The notes under the pieces are model-generated. The model ran no database searches. It worked only from the letters and a program-made list of their open reading frames with translations, and was not told the origin of the DNA. Below, piece after piece: positions 16,309-24,699 of a DNA stretch of 60,157 bases; within the stretch, counting starts at the first letter, position 1; each line of letters starts with the position of its first letter. The stretch is from the NCBI GenBank assembly GCA_030432755.1, contig JAUILZ010000022.1, positions 1 to 60,157 of the forward strand. The letters are read 5' to 3'. Source of the stretch: Gammaproteobacteria bacterium (lineage in GTDB: Bacteria > Pseudomonadota > Gammaproteobacteria > Arenicellales > Poriferihabitantaceae). Both the position numbers and the translations under genes were made by a program.

Positions 16309-17370
16309 ATGATTGATCCCACGTCCTGGTATCTCGAGCCCGCCAGGGCCATCGATCCGGATGCCATCGCCCGCGCCGAACGGCGCCAGGCGACTCTGAC
16401 CAAACCGCCGGGCTCCCTGGGTGAACTGGAGCGGATTGCCATTCGACTCTGCGGGATGCAGGGCGACCGACCTCGGGTCGACAATCCTGCGATGGTGGTG
16501 TTCGCTGCCGACCATGGAGTGGTGGCGGAAGGGGTGTCGGCGTTTCCCCAGGCGGTAACCGGCGAGATGGTGCGCAACTTCGCCGCCGGTGGGGCTGCCA
16601 TCAGCGTGCTGGCCCGGGTCCAGTCGGCGCGACTCGAGGTGGTGTTGCTCGGCGCTATCAATGACCCTGGTGAGCTTCCGGGCGTGGTGCGGGAATGGAT
16701 CACCCCGGCAAGCGCGAATCTGGCGCGCGAAGCGGCAATGAGCGTTGAACAGCTGACGGCGGCGATGAACGCTGGACGGAGCGCGGTGGAGCGCGCCGCC
16801 GATTCGGATATCCTGCTTCCCGGGGACATGGGTATCGGCAATACCACCGCGGCGGCCGCCATTAGCTGCGCCCTGCTGGGCCGCGACGCGGCGGAAATCG
16901 CCGGCCCCGGCACGGGGCTCGATGCCGCGGGAGTACGACACAAGGTCGACGTCATCGAGGCGGCGCTGGAGTGCCATCGGCAATGGCTGGACCAGCCACT
17001 GGAAGTCCTCCGCTGCCTCGGTGGATTCGAGATCGCGGCCATGACCGGCGCCTGCATCGCCGCCGGGCAGCGTGGCCTGCCCGTGCTGGTGGACGGATTC
17101 ATTGCCTCCGCCGCGGCTCTTGCCGCGATCCGGCTGTCGCCGGGGGCGGCCAACTGGATGCTGCTCAGCCATCGCTCGGCTGAGCCCGGGCACGGCCCCC
17201 TGGTGGAGTCATTGACCGCTGCGACCGGGTCGCGGCCACTTCTGGATCTCGGCATGCGCCTCGGTGAGGGCAGCGGGGCGGCGGTGGCGCTACCCCTGGT
17301 GAGACTCGCCTGCGCTCTTCACAATGATATGGCGACATTTGCCGAGGCCGGCGTCTCGGGAGCGGGCTGA
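16309..17370 (+). CDS. cobT: Nicotinate-nucleotide:dimethylbenzimidazole phosphoribosyltransferase
   Basis: A 353-residue CobT that makes alpha-ribazole-5'-phosphate from 5,6-dimethylbenzimidazole and nicotinate mononucleotide, for the lower ligand of cobalamin. Family motifs are [14 protein letters not shown] near residue 27, [18 protein letters not shown] near 65, the catalytic-loop [13 protein letters not shown] near 170, and the C-terminal [13 protein letters not shown] with the conserved catalytic Glu (MRLGEGSGA). It is full length. It overlaps cobC by one base and starts the cobT-cobC-cobS run, so lower-ligand activation, dephosphorylation and attachment are encoded together. Confidence 0.97.
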   Translation: MIDPTSWYLEPARAIDPDAIARAERRQATLTKPPGSLGELERIAIRLCGMQGDRPRVDNPAMVVFAADHGVVAEGVSAFPQAVTGEMVRNFAAGGAAISVLARVQSARLEVVLLGAINDPGELPGVVREWITPASANLAREAAMSVEQLTAAMNAGRSAVERAADSDILLPGDMGIGNTTAAAAISCALLGRDAAEIAGPGTGLDAAGVRHKVDVIEAALECHRQWLDQPLEVLRCLGGFEIAAMTGACIAAGQRGLPVLVDGFIASAAALAAIRLSPGAANWMLLSHRSAEPGHGPLVESLTAATGSRPLLDLGMRLGEGSGAAVALPLVRLACALHNDMATFAEAGVSGAG

Positions 17371-17972
17371 TGGCGGAGCTGATTGACCTGCTACGTCATG
17401 GCCGCACCGAGGGTGGCGAGATATTCCGTGGCCACTTCGACGTGGCGCTCAGCGGTGAAGGCCGGGAAGAGATGCGGGCGTCCGCCGAGGGTCAGAGCTG
17501 GTCGCGCATAGTGTCCTCGCCATTGATACGCTGTCAGGCGTTCGCCGCAAGCGTGGCGGAAACCCAGGGTATTGAACTTACGCTGGATCCTCGCCTGAAG
17601 GAATACGGTTTCGGCGAATGGGACGGTCAACCCATGGCGGACGTCATGGCGCGCGAGGGCGATCTCGTAAGACGCTTTTTTGACGACCCGTTCAACCACT
17701 CGCCACCCAACGGCGAGGACTTCCACGCGTTCAGCGATCGTGTGCGCGCGGCATGGGAAGACCTGGCCAACGAGCCCGAACCAGGCCACCTGCTCGTCGT
17801 TACCCACGGCGGCGTGATCATCAATATCCTTGCCCAGGTGTTGGGCCGGGACCGTCTTCACGGCCGCATTGACGTGCCCTACGCCAGCATCTCCCGCATC
17901 GCGCCGGGGCGGGACGGCTATCCCCACCGGCTGATGCATCACGGCGCCGGGCCGATTCCTCCACGCGCGTGA
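17370..17972 (+). CDS. cobC: Histidine phosphatase, probable alpha-ribazole phosphatase
   Basis: A 200-residue phosphoglycerate-mutase-fold phosphatase. The phosphohistidine motif LLRHGRTEGG is near residue 8, the substrate phosphate arginine region SSPLIRCQAFA near 49, the acid YGFGEWDGQPM near 75, and the second catalytic His in LVVTHGGVI near 145. Family members are diverse; location between cobT and cobS, with a one-base overlap to cobT and a stop overlapping the cobS start, points to removal of the 5'-phosphate in late cobalamin synthesis. The function assignment rests on context, the fold on sequence. Confidence 0.88.
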   Translation: MAELIDLLRHGRTEGGEIFRGHFDVALSGEGREEMRASAEGQSWSRIVSSPLIRCQAFAASVAETQGIELTLDPRLKEYGFGEWDGQPMADVMAREGDLVRRFFDDPFNHSPPNGEDFHAFSDRVRAAWEDLANEPEPGHLLVVTHGGVIINILAQVLGRDRLHGRIDVPYASISRIAPGRDGYPHRLMHHGAGPIPPRA

Positions 17973-18727
17973 TGGACCTGGCCGCATTCCAGCGCTCGCT
18001 ACGGATCGCGTTGCAATTTCTCAGCGTTCTGCACGTAACGGCGCCCGCGGATGCGAGCGCCACCGACCGGCGCCGGGCGCAGTACTGCTATCCGCTGGTG
18101 GGGGTGATCCTGGGGGCGTTGCTTTGGCTGCTTGCCAGCGTTCTGCCGTCCTCTTCCTGGCTCGCCGCGGCATTGCTGCTGGCGGCCTGGGTAATGCTGA
18201 CCGGGGCGCTGCATCTCGATGGCCTGGCCGACTGCGTGGATGCCTGGATTGGCGGGCTGGGCAACCGCGCGCGCACCCTCCGTATCCTGCGCGACCCGGT
18301 TGCCGGGCCGATGGCGGTGGTGGCCCTGGTCCTGGTGTTGCTGTTGAAACTGGTTGCGCTCGATGCCTTACTGGAAGCCGGACACACGGCATTCCTGCTG
18401 GCGGTGCCCCTGCTCGCGAGAACGGCGCCGATGCTGCTCTTCGCCACCACGCCATACGTGCGCGAGAGCGGCCTCGGTCATGCGCTACGGCCAATGGCGG
18501 AGGACCGCGTCTGGCTGCTTGTCGCGCTCGGACTCAGTGCGGTGTCCGTGCTGCTGCTGACCGGCGCCGCGGGTCTGTTCGCGATAGTGGTGACCGCGCT
18601 GGTGCTCGCCGCAGTGCGCGGCGCGGCCATGCGCAGGCTGGACGGGTTTACCGGCGACGTGGCCGGCGCGACCATAGAACTCGTGGAAGTGGCGGCGCTG
18701 GTGGCGCTTGCCTGGGTGACGGGATAA
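17972..18727 (+). CDS. cobS: Adenosylcobinamide-GDP ribazoletransferase
   Basis: A 251-residue polytopic inner-membrane enzyme that joins adenosylcobinamide-GDP with alpha-ribazole to form adenosylcobalamin. Motifs are RIALQFLSVLHV at the N-terminus, YCYPLVGVILGALLW, LTGALHLDGLADCVDAW (the conserved DGLAD box near residue 80) and MRRLDGFTGDVAGATIELVE at the C-terminus. At least five hydrophobic helices are seen. GTG at 17969 is an alternative start three bases earlier; the ATG at 17972 shares its first base with the last base of the cobC stop. It is full length; cobU/cobO are not in the window. Confidence 0.95.
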   Translation: MDLAAFQRSLRIALQFLSVLHVTAPADASATDRRRAQYCYPLVGVILGALLWLLASVLPSSSWLAAALLLAAWVMLTGALHLDGLADCVDAWIGGLGNRARTLRILRDPVAGPMAVVALVLVLLLKLVALDALLEAGHTAFLLAVPLLARTAPMLLFATTPYVRESGLGHALRPMAEDRVWLLVALGLSAVSVLLLTGAAGLFAIVVTALVLAAVRGAAMRRLDGFTGDVAGATIELVEVAALVALAWVTG

Positions 18728-18772
18728 ATCCGGACATCCGGCCGGTTCACCGCCCACCCTGTGGGTAAAAGT

Positions 18773-18796
18773 CCCGGCCGGCGGAAGCCGGCCGGG
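18773..18796 (-). terminator. Strong hairpin ending the outer-membrane protein transcript
   Basis: CCCGGCCGGC and GCCGGCCGGG form a perfect 10-bp stem with a four-base loop. On the minus strand it is followed by ACTTTTA. It lies just after the stop of the beta-barrel gene and may also insulate cobS from the opposite side. Confidence 0.72.
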
Positions 18797-18813
18797 AGCA
18801 GTGGATCAGGCGA

Positions 18814-19371
18814 TCAGTAGCCGCCGAACTCGTACTTGATGCCGAGCGAGATGACGTCCCAGTTGATGTCCGAGATGTCGGTGTCGATGGTTACCCACTC
18901 GCCGAAGAAGTTGAGGGCGCCCATGTCGAACTCCGCGCCGATGCCGCCAAAGATCTCGGTGGAACCTTCGTCAAAGTCGGTGAAATCGGAGTTGGTGTCC
19001 ACCACGAACGCGCCGAGCTTGCCGTAGATGTCGAACTTGTCGGACACGGCCCAGTTGAGAATGCCCGCGCCATACCAGCCCTCGGCGTCGAGGGAGAGGT
19101 TGCGCCCTTCCTCCTGCCCACGGGTTTCGTAGTCACCGAGGTCGAGGTAGCCGCCCTCGATGCCGAACAGGTCGGAGAACATGTAACCGCCCTTGAAACC
19201 AAACGCGGTATCACTGTCATCGAAGTCCGTGTCGGTGGTATTGACGTTGTCAACACTCAGCCTGTTCGCGGACACGCCGATATATCCCCCGGTGTCATCG
19301 TCCGCGTAGACGGGTGAAAGGCCCAGCGCCGCTATGGCGGTACCGAGTGAAATGGCTTTGAGAGATTGCAT
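18814..19371 (-). CDS. Outer-membrane beta-barrel protein
   Basis: A 185-residue protein with a clear signal peptide (MQSLKAISLGTAIAALGLSP, cleavage after VYA) and alternating aromatic/hydrophobic strands typical of the eight-stranded OmpA/OmpW-like barrel (GGYIGVSANRLSV, TAFGFKGGYMF, FGIEGGYLDLGDYET, GWYGAGILNWAV, YGKLGAFVV, IFGGIGAEFDM, VISLGIKYEFGGY). It ends with a terminal aromatic residue, the outer-membrane assembly signal recognised by BamA. AGGAG lies upstream of the ATG at 19371. It is monocistronic, with its own terminator. The function (channel, adhesin or structural) is not predictable. Confidence 0.88.
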   Translation of the reverse strand: MQSLKAISLGTAIAALGLSPVYADDDTGGYIGVSANRLSVDNVNTTDTDFDDSDTAFGFKGGYMFSDLFGIEGGYLDLGDYETRGQEEGRNLSLDAEGWYGAGILNWAVSDKFDIYGKLGAFVVDTNSDFTDFDEGSTEIFGGIGAEFDMGALNFFGEWVTIDTDISDINWDVISLGIKYEFGGY

Positions 19372-19894
19372 GGTTACTCCTGATAACTTAGTGGAAACTC
19401 AAACTTACGCCCGTCGGGCGGAACTCGCCGACCAGCCCCATTAGTCCTGATGGCCCCTTCAATGGTACCCAGCCATAAGTGAACCGCCGATGAAACAACG
19501 CGCGGGCTTATAGCGAATTATATCGCCTATCATGCGGCTTGATCGTTTTTCATCAATACTCATATGGCGACACTTTCGGCTCGTTCCACCCCTTGGGAGC
19601 GCGCATGACTCCGCATTGTGAATTCGTCTGCGCCGCCGTTACACCTGCGATGAAGCGGCCAGGCAACGCAATCCTTCCTTCGGGCCAGACCAGGGGACCG
19701 TTGCGCGAGCAGCCTCTGTCCGGCCTGCATTGCTGGTATTGCACGAAATCTTGATTTCTAGCAAATTCAATGGGTTGAGCAATCATATTGAAGCTCGATT
19801 CAAGGTTGTGTTGCAATTTTGAGACGCATGCAGGCGAAAACTCCCGCGCAAAATGTGTACTAGTTCACATTTTTTTTCCGTGAGATTTGTCAAT
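19372..19894. other. Intergenic region without a convincing gene
   Basis: These 520 bases contain the AT-rich promoter side of the beta-barrel gene (an inverted repeat GCGA/TCGC around ATTATA near 19513) and a stretch near 19590-19760 with short open frames on both strands. None has a family signature, good initiation site or coding-like composition. The last 50 bases (an oligo-T run near 19870 and TATATG near 19894) may contain the promoter of the small RNA that follows. Confidence 0.5.
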
Positions 19895-20181
19895 ATATGC
19901 CAACCCCAATGGATCTGGGTGGTAAATATCAGTGGTGGTATTTACTCGAACGCAAAGTGGAGGAGAGGCCGGCGGGCTGGACGCCATGTGGATCGACGCT
20001 CTGCATCCACATCGATAGGGAGCTCCGGGAAACCGGGGTGTTGGCCAGATGGACTTTGCGGTCGGGGACCAGGGTTATGAGGATGTTCTGCCGGTCCGGG
20101 CAGAGGGGCCCGGACCGGTATTTGTCCCTTACAGGTTCCCTGATTGTCTTTCAGGTCGGCGTTTGCCGACTTTTCTTTTTT
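19895..20181 (+). ncRNA. Candidate structured small RNA of unknown family
   Basis: Five strong hairpins occur in series on the plus strand with no gene to serve. They are GTAAATA 19922-19928 with 19939-19945; ATGTGGAT 19986-19993 with 20005-20012; CTCCGG 20023-20028 with CCGGGG 20033-20038 around a GAAA tetraloop; CCGGTCCGGG 20091-20100 with 20109-20118 (perfect 10 bp); and a Rho-independent terminator at 20155-20181. The 5' end is uncertain. It does not match the conserved parts of RNase P, tmRNA, SRP or 6S RNA that I could recall. Several GGA triplets occur, but not in the loops, so a CsrA sponge is not well supported. Confidence 0.55.
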
Positions 20182-21206
20182 GACTTTCCGTTTCGGCAAA
20201 GCGCCGCCAGCGATCCCGCGTCTCCCGCGAATGGTCCGTGCGCCAGCGCCGGCAGGCGTTCGCTTGTCCAGTCCCGCAGGAGCTTCATTTCGGACGCAGC
20301 GTCGAGATGCAGGCTGAGCAACGTCATTACCCGGTCGAGGTGGACCAGGTAGCCCGGTTTTCCGTCCCGTAGCCACAGGCGCGTGAAGATGCCGGCCACC
20401 TTGGCATGACGCTGGGCCGCCCAGAAGCGGAAATGCGCTGCGAAATCTTCCGCCGGCATGCCCATACGGTTGCGCCATTCCTCGCCAAGCGCCTCGCGTA
20501 GCATGGGTGAAACGTCACGGCGCGCATCCTCCAGCAGGGAGGCGAGATCGTAGACAGGGGAGCCAAGCAGGGCATCCTGGTAGTCGAGCATCGCGCATTG
20601 ACCATTGCAGAGCAGCAGGTTGTCAACGTGAAAGTCCCTGTGGACGAGCACCGGGTCGACAGGTGGCAGGGCCTCGAAGCGCGCGCGCCAGAGCTCGCGA
20701 AACTCCGCGTGTTCGCTCTCCGACAGTGCACGGCCGAGACGCGCGGGCAGATACCACTCGCTGAACAGCGCCGCCTCGTCGAGTGTGGCCTCGGCGTCGT
20801 AGGGCGCCATGGGCCAGTTGGCATTCTTCTCCGGAAAGGCCCGCTGCATGGTGATCAATGCGTCCATTGCCTGGCGGTACAGCGACTCCTCAGACGCGCC
20901 GGCGGCGAGCAGGCTGGTAAAGGTATCGTTGCCGAGATCCTCCAGCAGGATGAATCCGAGGCGGGTATCCGCGGCCTGGATTTGCGGTACCCGGGCTCCC
21001 AGGCGCGACAGCCAGCCGGTTACCAGGACGAAGGCCCCGGGATGCTCGCCGGGTGGCGGCGCGTCCATCATCAGCAGTGGATGACCCGGCAGGCGGAAAT
21101 AACGCCTGGCGGAGGCGTCCTGGGCGAGGGGTTCGGGAGTGACGTCGCCGAGGCCTTGCGCGGCGAGGAAGGCGCGCCCGAGAGCCGCGCGATCGGGCTC
21201 AGCCAA
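20151..21206 (-). CDS. AmgK-like aminoglycoside-phosphotransferase-fold sugar kinase
   Basis: A 351-residue kinase with the APH/choline kinase fold. Seen are the N-lobe DASARRYFRL (glycine-poor nucleotide loop), GFILLEDLGNDTF (hinge), catalytic loop VHRDFHVDNLLL (Asp base) and metal-binding MLDYQDALLGSPVYDLASLL. Closest are AmgK proteins, which phosphorylate the anomeric OH of N-acetylmuramate/N-acetylglucosamine in cell-wall recycling. No murU partner is adjacent. The only start giving this N-terminus is TTG at 21206, overlapping the glnD stop by eight bases. The C-terminal KSKKKSRQ tail is encoded by the complement of a small RNA terminator, so its true end may be less conserved. Confidence 0.82.
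   Translation of the reverse strand: MAEPDRAALGRAFLAAQGLGDVTPEPLAQDASARRYFRLPGHPLLMMDAPPPGEHPGAFVLVTGWLSRLGARVPQIQAADTRLGFILLEDLGNDTFTSLLAAGASEESLYRQAMDALITMQRAFPEKNANWPMAPYDAEATLDEAALFSEWYLPARLGRALSESEHAEFRELWRARFEALPPVDPVLVHRDFHVDNLLLCNGQCAMLDYQDALLGSPVYDLASLLEDARRDVSPMLREALGEEWRNRMGMPAEDFAAHFRFWAAQRHAKVAGIFTRLWLRDGKPGYLVHLDRVMTLLSLHLDAASEMKLLRDWTSERLPALAHGPFAGDAGSLAALCRNGKSKKKSRQTPT
20155..20181 (+). terminator. Rho-independent terminator of the candidate small RNA
   Basis: GTCGGC 20155-20160, loop GTTT, and GCCGAC 20165-20170 are followed by TTTTCTTTTTT at 20171-20181. The T tract is on the plus strand, so it does not serve the minus-strand kinase gene, whose last codons it overlaps. Confidence 0.85.
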
Positions 21207-23856
21207 GGGAGCCGCGGAGCCGCTGGCTGAGGCAGTCGCGTTGTTCCGCCGTGTTCACCGGCTTGCCGTCCCGATCGGTAATAAAGAAGGTGTCCTCGGC
21301 ACGCTCGCCCACTGTTGACACTTTCGCCGAGACGAGCTTGACCTTGCATTCGTAGAGCGCCAGGGCGACGTGATAGAGCAGACCGGGACGGTCGTTGGCG
21401 ACCACTTCCATTACGGTGTAACCCTGGCCGGGAACATCGTTGAAGGAGACGCGGGTCTCGACCTCGAACTGGCGCAGGATGCGCGGCAGGATGCGCCGCG
21501 CCGGCCGGTACTTGCCGATGGGCGTGAGCAGGTTTTCGCGCAACTGGCCCATGGTCTCCAGCAGCCACTTGCGATTTCCCGCCGAATGGTCGGAATCCGA
21601 GGCGACGAACACCAGCAGCGACAGCCCGGTGCGCGTGGGGTGTATGCGCGCGTCGAGGATGTTCAGGTTGAGCTTGTCGAGCCCGCCGGTAAGACGCGGC
21701 AGCAATTCCTCGGAATCCGGCGCGAGGACGAGTATCTGAAATGCACCCAGGTCCTTGCGTGGCCGCGCGGTGACCAGCGGCAGGTCGAGGGCGCTGGCCG
21801 CAGTCAGGATCTCCGCGTGCCAGGCGCTCGATCCGGGGCCGTTGCGAAGGAAGTACTCATTGCCAAGCTGCGACCACAGTCGTTCCAGGTTCTCCTTGCC
21901 GACGCGCCGGGACACCAGCTTGCGGATCGCCTCCTTGCGCGCCTCGATACGCTCGGTAACCGCCTGGGCGCCGCTCAGGCCGGTACGCAGGCGGCGCGAG
22001 GTGGCGGTATAGAGATTGGCCAGCAGGCGACCCTTCCATTCGCTCCAGACCTTGGGGCTGGTGCCGCGGATATCGGCGAAGGTCAGCAGGTAGAGGCTGT
22101 CGAGATGTTCCTGGTCGCCCACGGTTTCCGCGAACCGGTCGATTACCCTGGGGTCGGTGATGTCTTCGCGCTGCGCGGTCCAGGACATGATCAGGTGCTG
22201 CCGCACCAGCCAGGAGACAAAACTGGCGTCGTATTCGGACATGCCGAGATTGGTGCAGAGTCGCAGCGCGATTTCCTCGCCCACCTCGGAATGGTCGCGC
22301 CCGCTGCCCTTGCCGAGATCGTGGCAGAGCGCGGCGAGATAGAGCCGTTCGCGGGCGTTCTGCTGCGACAGCAGGTTGGTCAGGTGGGGAAATTCCTGGC
22401 GATGCTCGTCCTCCGCCAGGCGCTGCAGGTTGCCGACCACGAACAGCGAATGGGCGTCCACGGTGTAGACGTGGAACAGGTCGTGCTGCATCTGGCCGAC
22501 GATGCGGCCAAAGTCCGGGAAGAACCGGCCCAGCACGCCGTAGGCGCTCATCCGCCGCAGTACCTGGGTGAGGCCGTACTGGTGGCGGAACATCTCGAGA
22601 AACAGCGCGCGGTGCTCGGGGTTGCGGCGAAACGCGGCGTCGACCAGGTCGAGGTTTGCCCGGATCAGGCGCACCGTGCTCGCGCGGATGCCGGTGAGGG
22701 AACTGCGTTTCTGCAACAGGAGGAAGATCTCCAGCATCGCCTTCGGTTCGTCGCGGAAGACGTTGTCGTCCACCGCCTCGATGAATCCGCCCACGGCATG
22801 GAAGCGTTCATTGATCGGACGGATGCGGCTCTTGCCAGGCCGCAGGATGGCCTCCTCGAAGTGCTGCAGCAGGAGTTCGTTGTGCAGCTGGACCTCCTTG
22901 GCGGTACGGTAGTAGTCGCGCATCATCCGCTCCACCGCGAGGTGGTTCTTGCCGTCCTTGTAGCCGAGCTGCTTCGCCAGTTGCTGCTGGTGATCGAACA
23001 ACAGCCGATCCTCGCAGCGCCGCGCCAGGTAGTGGAGGCCGTTTCGCAGGCGCCAGAGGAAGTCGCGGTGGCGAATCAGCGCGCGGTACTCGCTCTCGGC
23101 GAGGAAGCCGTGTTCCACCAGTTCCGCGAGGTCGCTGGTGCCGAAGTAGCGATTCGCCACCCAGCTGATCATGTGCAGGTCGCGCAATCCGCCCTTGCTC
23201 TCCTTGATATTGGGCTCGAGGTTGTAGGCGGTGTCGCCGAAATGCTTGTGACGGGCGGCCTGCTCGGCAAGCTTGTCACGGAAGTAGCGGTCCGCCGGCC
23301 AGACCCGGCGGCTACGGAGCTTTTCCTGGAGAGACTGGAAGCGCGCGGGATCGCCATCCAGCAGGCGGGTCTCCATCAGGTTGGTAATCACGCTGATATC
23401 GCCACGGGCGATGTCCACGCATTCCTTCTCGGTGCGCAGGCTGTGGCCCACCTTGATGCCGATGTCCCAGCAGAAGCGGATGAACTGCTCGGCGAATTCG
23501 CCGATGGCCTTTTTTTCCGCGCCGCCCGAGACGCTCACCAGGATCAGCAGGTCGATGTCCGATTCGAGGTTGAGCTCGGCGCGGCCATAGCCACCGGCGG
23601 CGATGAGGTCGACACACGAATCGATGTCGTTATGCTTCCTGAGCTTGTGCCAGGCATGCAGCAACACCTGGTCATGGAGCCAGCTCAGGTGGCGACCCAG
23701 CACCGCCGCGTTTCCGCCCTCCAGGTGGTATTCCGCGAGCACGGTCTTGCCGTGAACCAGGGCCTGCTGGCAGGAACGGATGGCGCCCTTGAGATCCCGT
23801 GCCGGATCCTGCAGGGTGTCGGAGTCGAGGAGGTCGCTGTGGGTCAGGCGTGCCAT
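21199..23856 (-). CDS. glnD: Bifunctional uridylyltransferase/uridylyl-removing enzyme GlnD
   Basis: An 885-residue nitrogen sensor that uridylylates PII proteins when glutamine is low and removes UMP when it is high. In order: nucleotidyltransferase domain with AAGGYGRAELN and SDIDLLIL (DxD), the GlnD helical linker with NIKESKGGLRDLHMI, the HD hydrolase domain with LAALCHDLGKG and DHSEVGE, and two C-terminal ACT domains (DLGAFQILVLAPDSEELLPR and YTVMEVVANDRPGLLYHVA) that bind glutamine. I chose the ATG at 23856 (MARLTHSD); the open frame extends much further into map without homology. It ends overlapping the kinase gene. Confidence 0.97.
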   Translation of the reverse strand: MARLTHSDLLDSDTLQDPARDLKGAIRSCQQALVHGKTVLAEYHLEGGNAAVLGRHLSWLHDQVLLHAWHKLRKHNDIDSCVDLIAAGGYGRAELNLESDIDLLILVSVSGGAEKKAIGEFAEQFIRFCWDIGIKVGHSLRTEKECVDIARGDISVITNLMETRLLDGDPARFQSLQEKLRSRRVWPADRYFRDKLAEQAARHKHFGDTAYNLEPNIKESKGGLRDLHMISWVANRYFGTSDLAELVEHGFLAESEYRALIRHRDFLWRLRNGLHYLARRCEDRLLFDHQQQLAKQLGYKDGKNHLAVERMMRDYYRTAKEVQLHNELLLQHFEEAILRPGKSRIRPINERFHAVGGFIEAVDDNVFRDEPKAMLEIFLLLQKRSSLTGIRASTVRLIRANLDLVDAAFRRNPEHRALFLEMFRHQYGLTQVLRRMSAYGVLGRFFPDFGRIVGQMQHDLFHVYTVDAHSLFVVGNLQRLAEDEHRQEFPHLTNLLSQQNARERLYLAALCHDLGKGSGRDHSEVGEEIALRLCTNLGMSEYDASFVSWLVRQHLIMSWTAQREDITDPRVIDRFAETVGDQEHLDSLYLLTFADIRGTSPKVWSEWKGRLLANLYTATSRRLRTGLSGAQAVTERIEARKEAIRKLVSRRVGKENLERLWSQLGNEYFLRNGPGSSAWHAEILTAASALDLPLVTARPRKDLGAFQILVLAPDSEELLPRLTGGLDKLNLNILDARIHPTRTGLSLLVFVASDSDHSAGNRKWLLETMGQLRENLLTPIGKYRPARRILPRILRQFEVETRVSFNDVPGQGYTVMEVVANDRPGLLYHVALALYECKVKLVSAKVSTVGERAEDTFFITDRDGKPVNTAEQRDCLSQRLRGSLG

Positions 23857-23880
23857 GGAACCAGCGCCGCGGGTCGGCTT

Positions 23881-23903
23881 CGGCTGGTGAAATATTCGGG
23901 CTA
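23881..23903 (-). repeat. Stop-codon-linked dispersed repeat, copy 1
   Basis: Read on the minus strand it is TAGCCCGAATATTTCACCAG followed by CCG, and its first three bases are the map stop codon. It is identical to copies at 53346-53368 and 57858-57880, and one base different from the inverted copy at 57619-57640. Confidence 0.9.
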
Positions 23904-24656
23904 GCCGGAGACGGTCAGGACGTCGTGTCCGTCGTCGGTCACGAGGATCGTGTGCTCCCACTGGGCGGAGAGGCTGCGATCCTTGGTCACCACGGTCCAC
24001 TGGTCCGGCAGCAGGCGGGTTTCCTTCTTGCCCGCGTTGAGCATCGGTTCGATGGTGAAGGTCATTCCGGGGACCAGTTCCAGGCCGGTGCCGGGGCGGC
24101 CGTAGTGCAGCACCTGGGGTTCCTCGTGGAACACCCGTCCGATGCCGTGACCGCAGTACTCCCGCACTACGGAAAAGCCATTCTCCTCGGCATGCTGCTG
24201 GATTGCGTGGCCGATGTCGCCGAGACGCACCCCCGGGGCCACCATGTCGATACCGATCTGCATGGACTCGCGGCAGATCTCCACCAGCCGGCGCGCGCGG
24301 ATGGAGGGCTCGCCGACGAAGAACATGCGGCTGGTGTCGCCGTGAAAGCCGTCCTTGATGACCGTGACGTCGATATTGATGATGTCGCCCTCCTTGAGCT
24401 TCTTGTCCGACGGGATGCCGTGGCAGATCACGTGATTGACGGAGGTGCAGATCGACTTGGGGAAACCGCGGTAGTTGAGCGGCGCCGGGATGGCTTTCTG
24501 CTGATCGACGATATAGTCGTGGCAAATGGTATTGAGCTCGTCCGTGGTGACCCCCGCCCGCACGTGGGGCGTGATCATGTCCAGCACCTCCGCCGCAAGG
24601 CGGCCGGCGACGCGCATTTTCTCGATTTCGTCGGTGTTTTTGATGGTGACCGGCAT
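23901..24656 (-). CDS. map: Methionine aminopeptidase, type I
   Basis: A 251-residue pita-bread metallopeptidase that removes the initiator methionine from new proteins. Metal ligands are visible: INIDVTVI (Asp), GDTSRMF (Asp), GHGIGRVFHEEP (His, with the active-site His), FTIEPML (Glu) and SAQWEHTILV (Glu). The substrate-side His is in CTSVNHVICHG. The C-terminus ends normally with HDVLTVSG, then the stop codon that begins the dispersed repeat. It is divergent from rpsB across a 260-bp leader, the standard proteobacterial arrangement, and upstream of glnD on the same strand. Confidence 0.98.
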   Translation of the reverse strand: MPVTIKNTDEIEKMRVAGRLAAEVLDMITPHVRAGVTTDELNTICHDYIVDQQKAIPAPLNYRGFPKSICTSVNHVICHGIPSDKKLKEGDIINIDVTVIKDGFHGDTSRMFFVGEPSIRARRLVEICRESMQIGIDMVAPGVRLGDIGHAIQQHAEENGFSVVREYCGHGIGRVFHEEPQVLHYGRPGTGLELVPGMTFTIEPMLNAGKKETRLLPDQWTVVTKDRSLSAQWEHTILVTDDGHDVLTVSG

Positions 24657-24699
24657 GGGGCCCGGGAAGGTGCTGAAAAAAGGCCGCTAATGCTCCCAA

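Noticed and set aside
16200..16310. Cobalamin riboswitch before cobT
   Set aside because: The gap is only about 100 bp and I found no B12-box-like GCCACTG sequence; only a palindrome is present.
19553..19816. 87-residue minus-strand ORF between the outer-membrane gene and the small RNA
   Set aside because: No family, no ribosome-binding site, and a sequence pattern similar to random frames; treated as intergenic.
19895..20181. Known RNAs (RNase P, tmRNA, 4.5S, 6S) at the first small RNA
   Set aside because: Conserved blocks of these families, as recalled, are not present; the structure is a series of short hairpins instead.
19897..20352. 151-residue ORF over the candidate small RNA
   Set aside because: It runs through the strong hairpins and terminator and into the kinase gene; composition is not protein-like and no ribosome-binding site is seen.
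21370..23904. 844-residue open frame opposite glnD
   Set aside because: It is the antisense shadow of GlnD in GC-rich DNA; the minus strand shows clear family motifs and this frame shows none.
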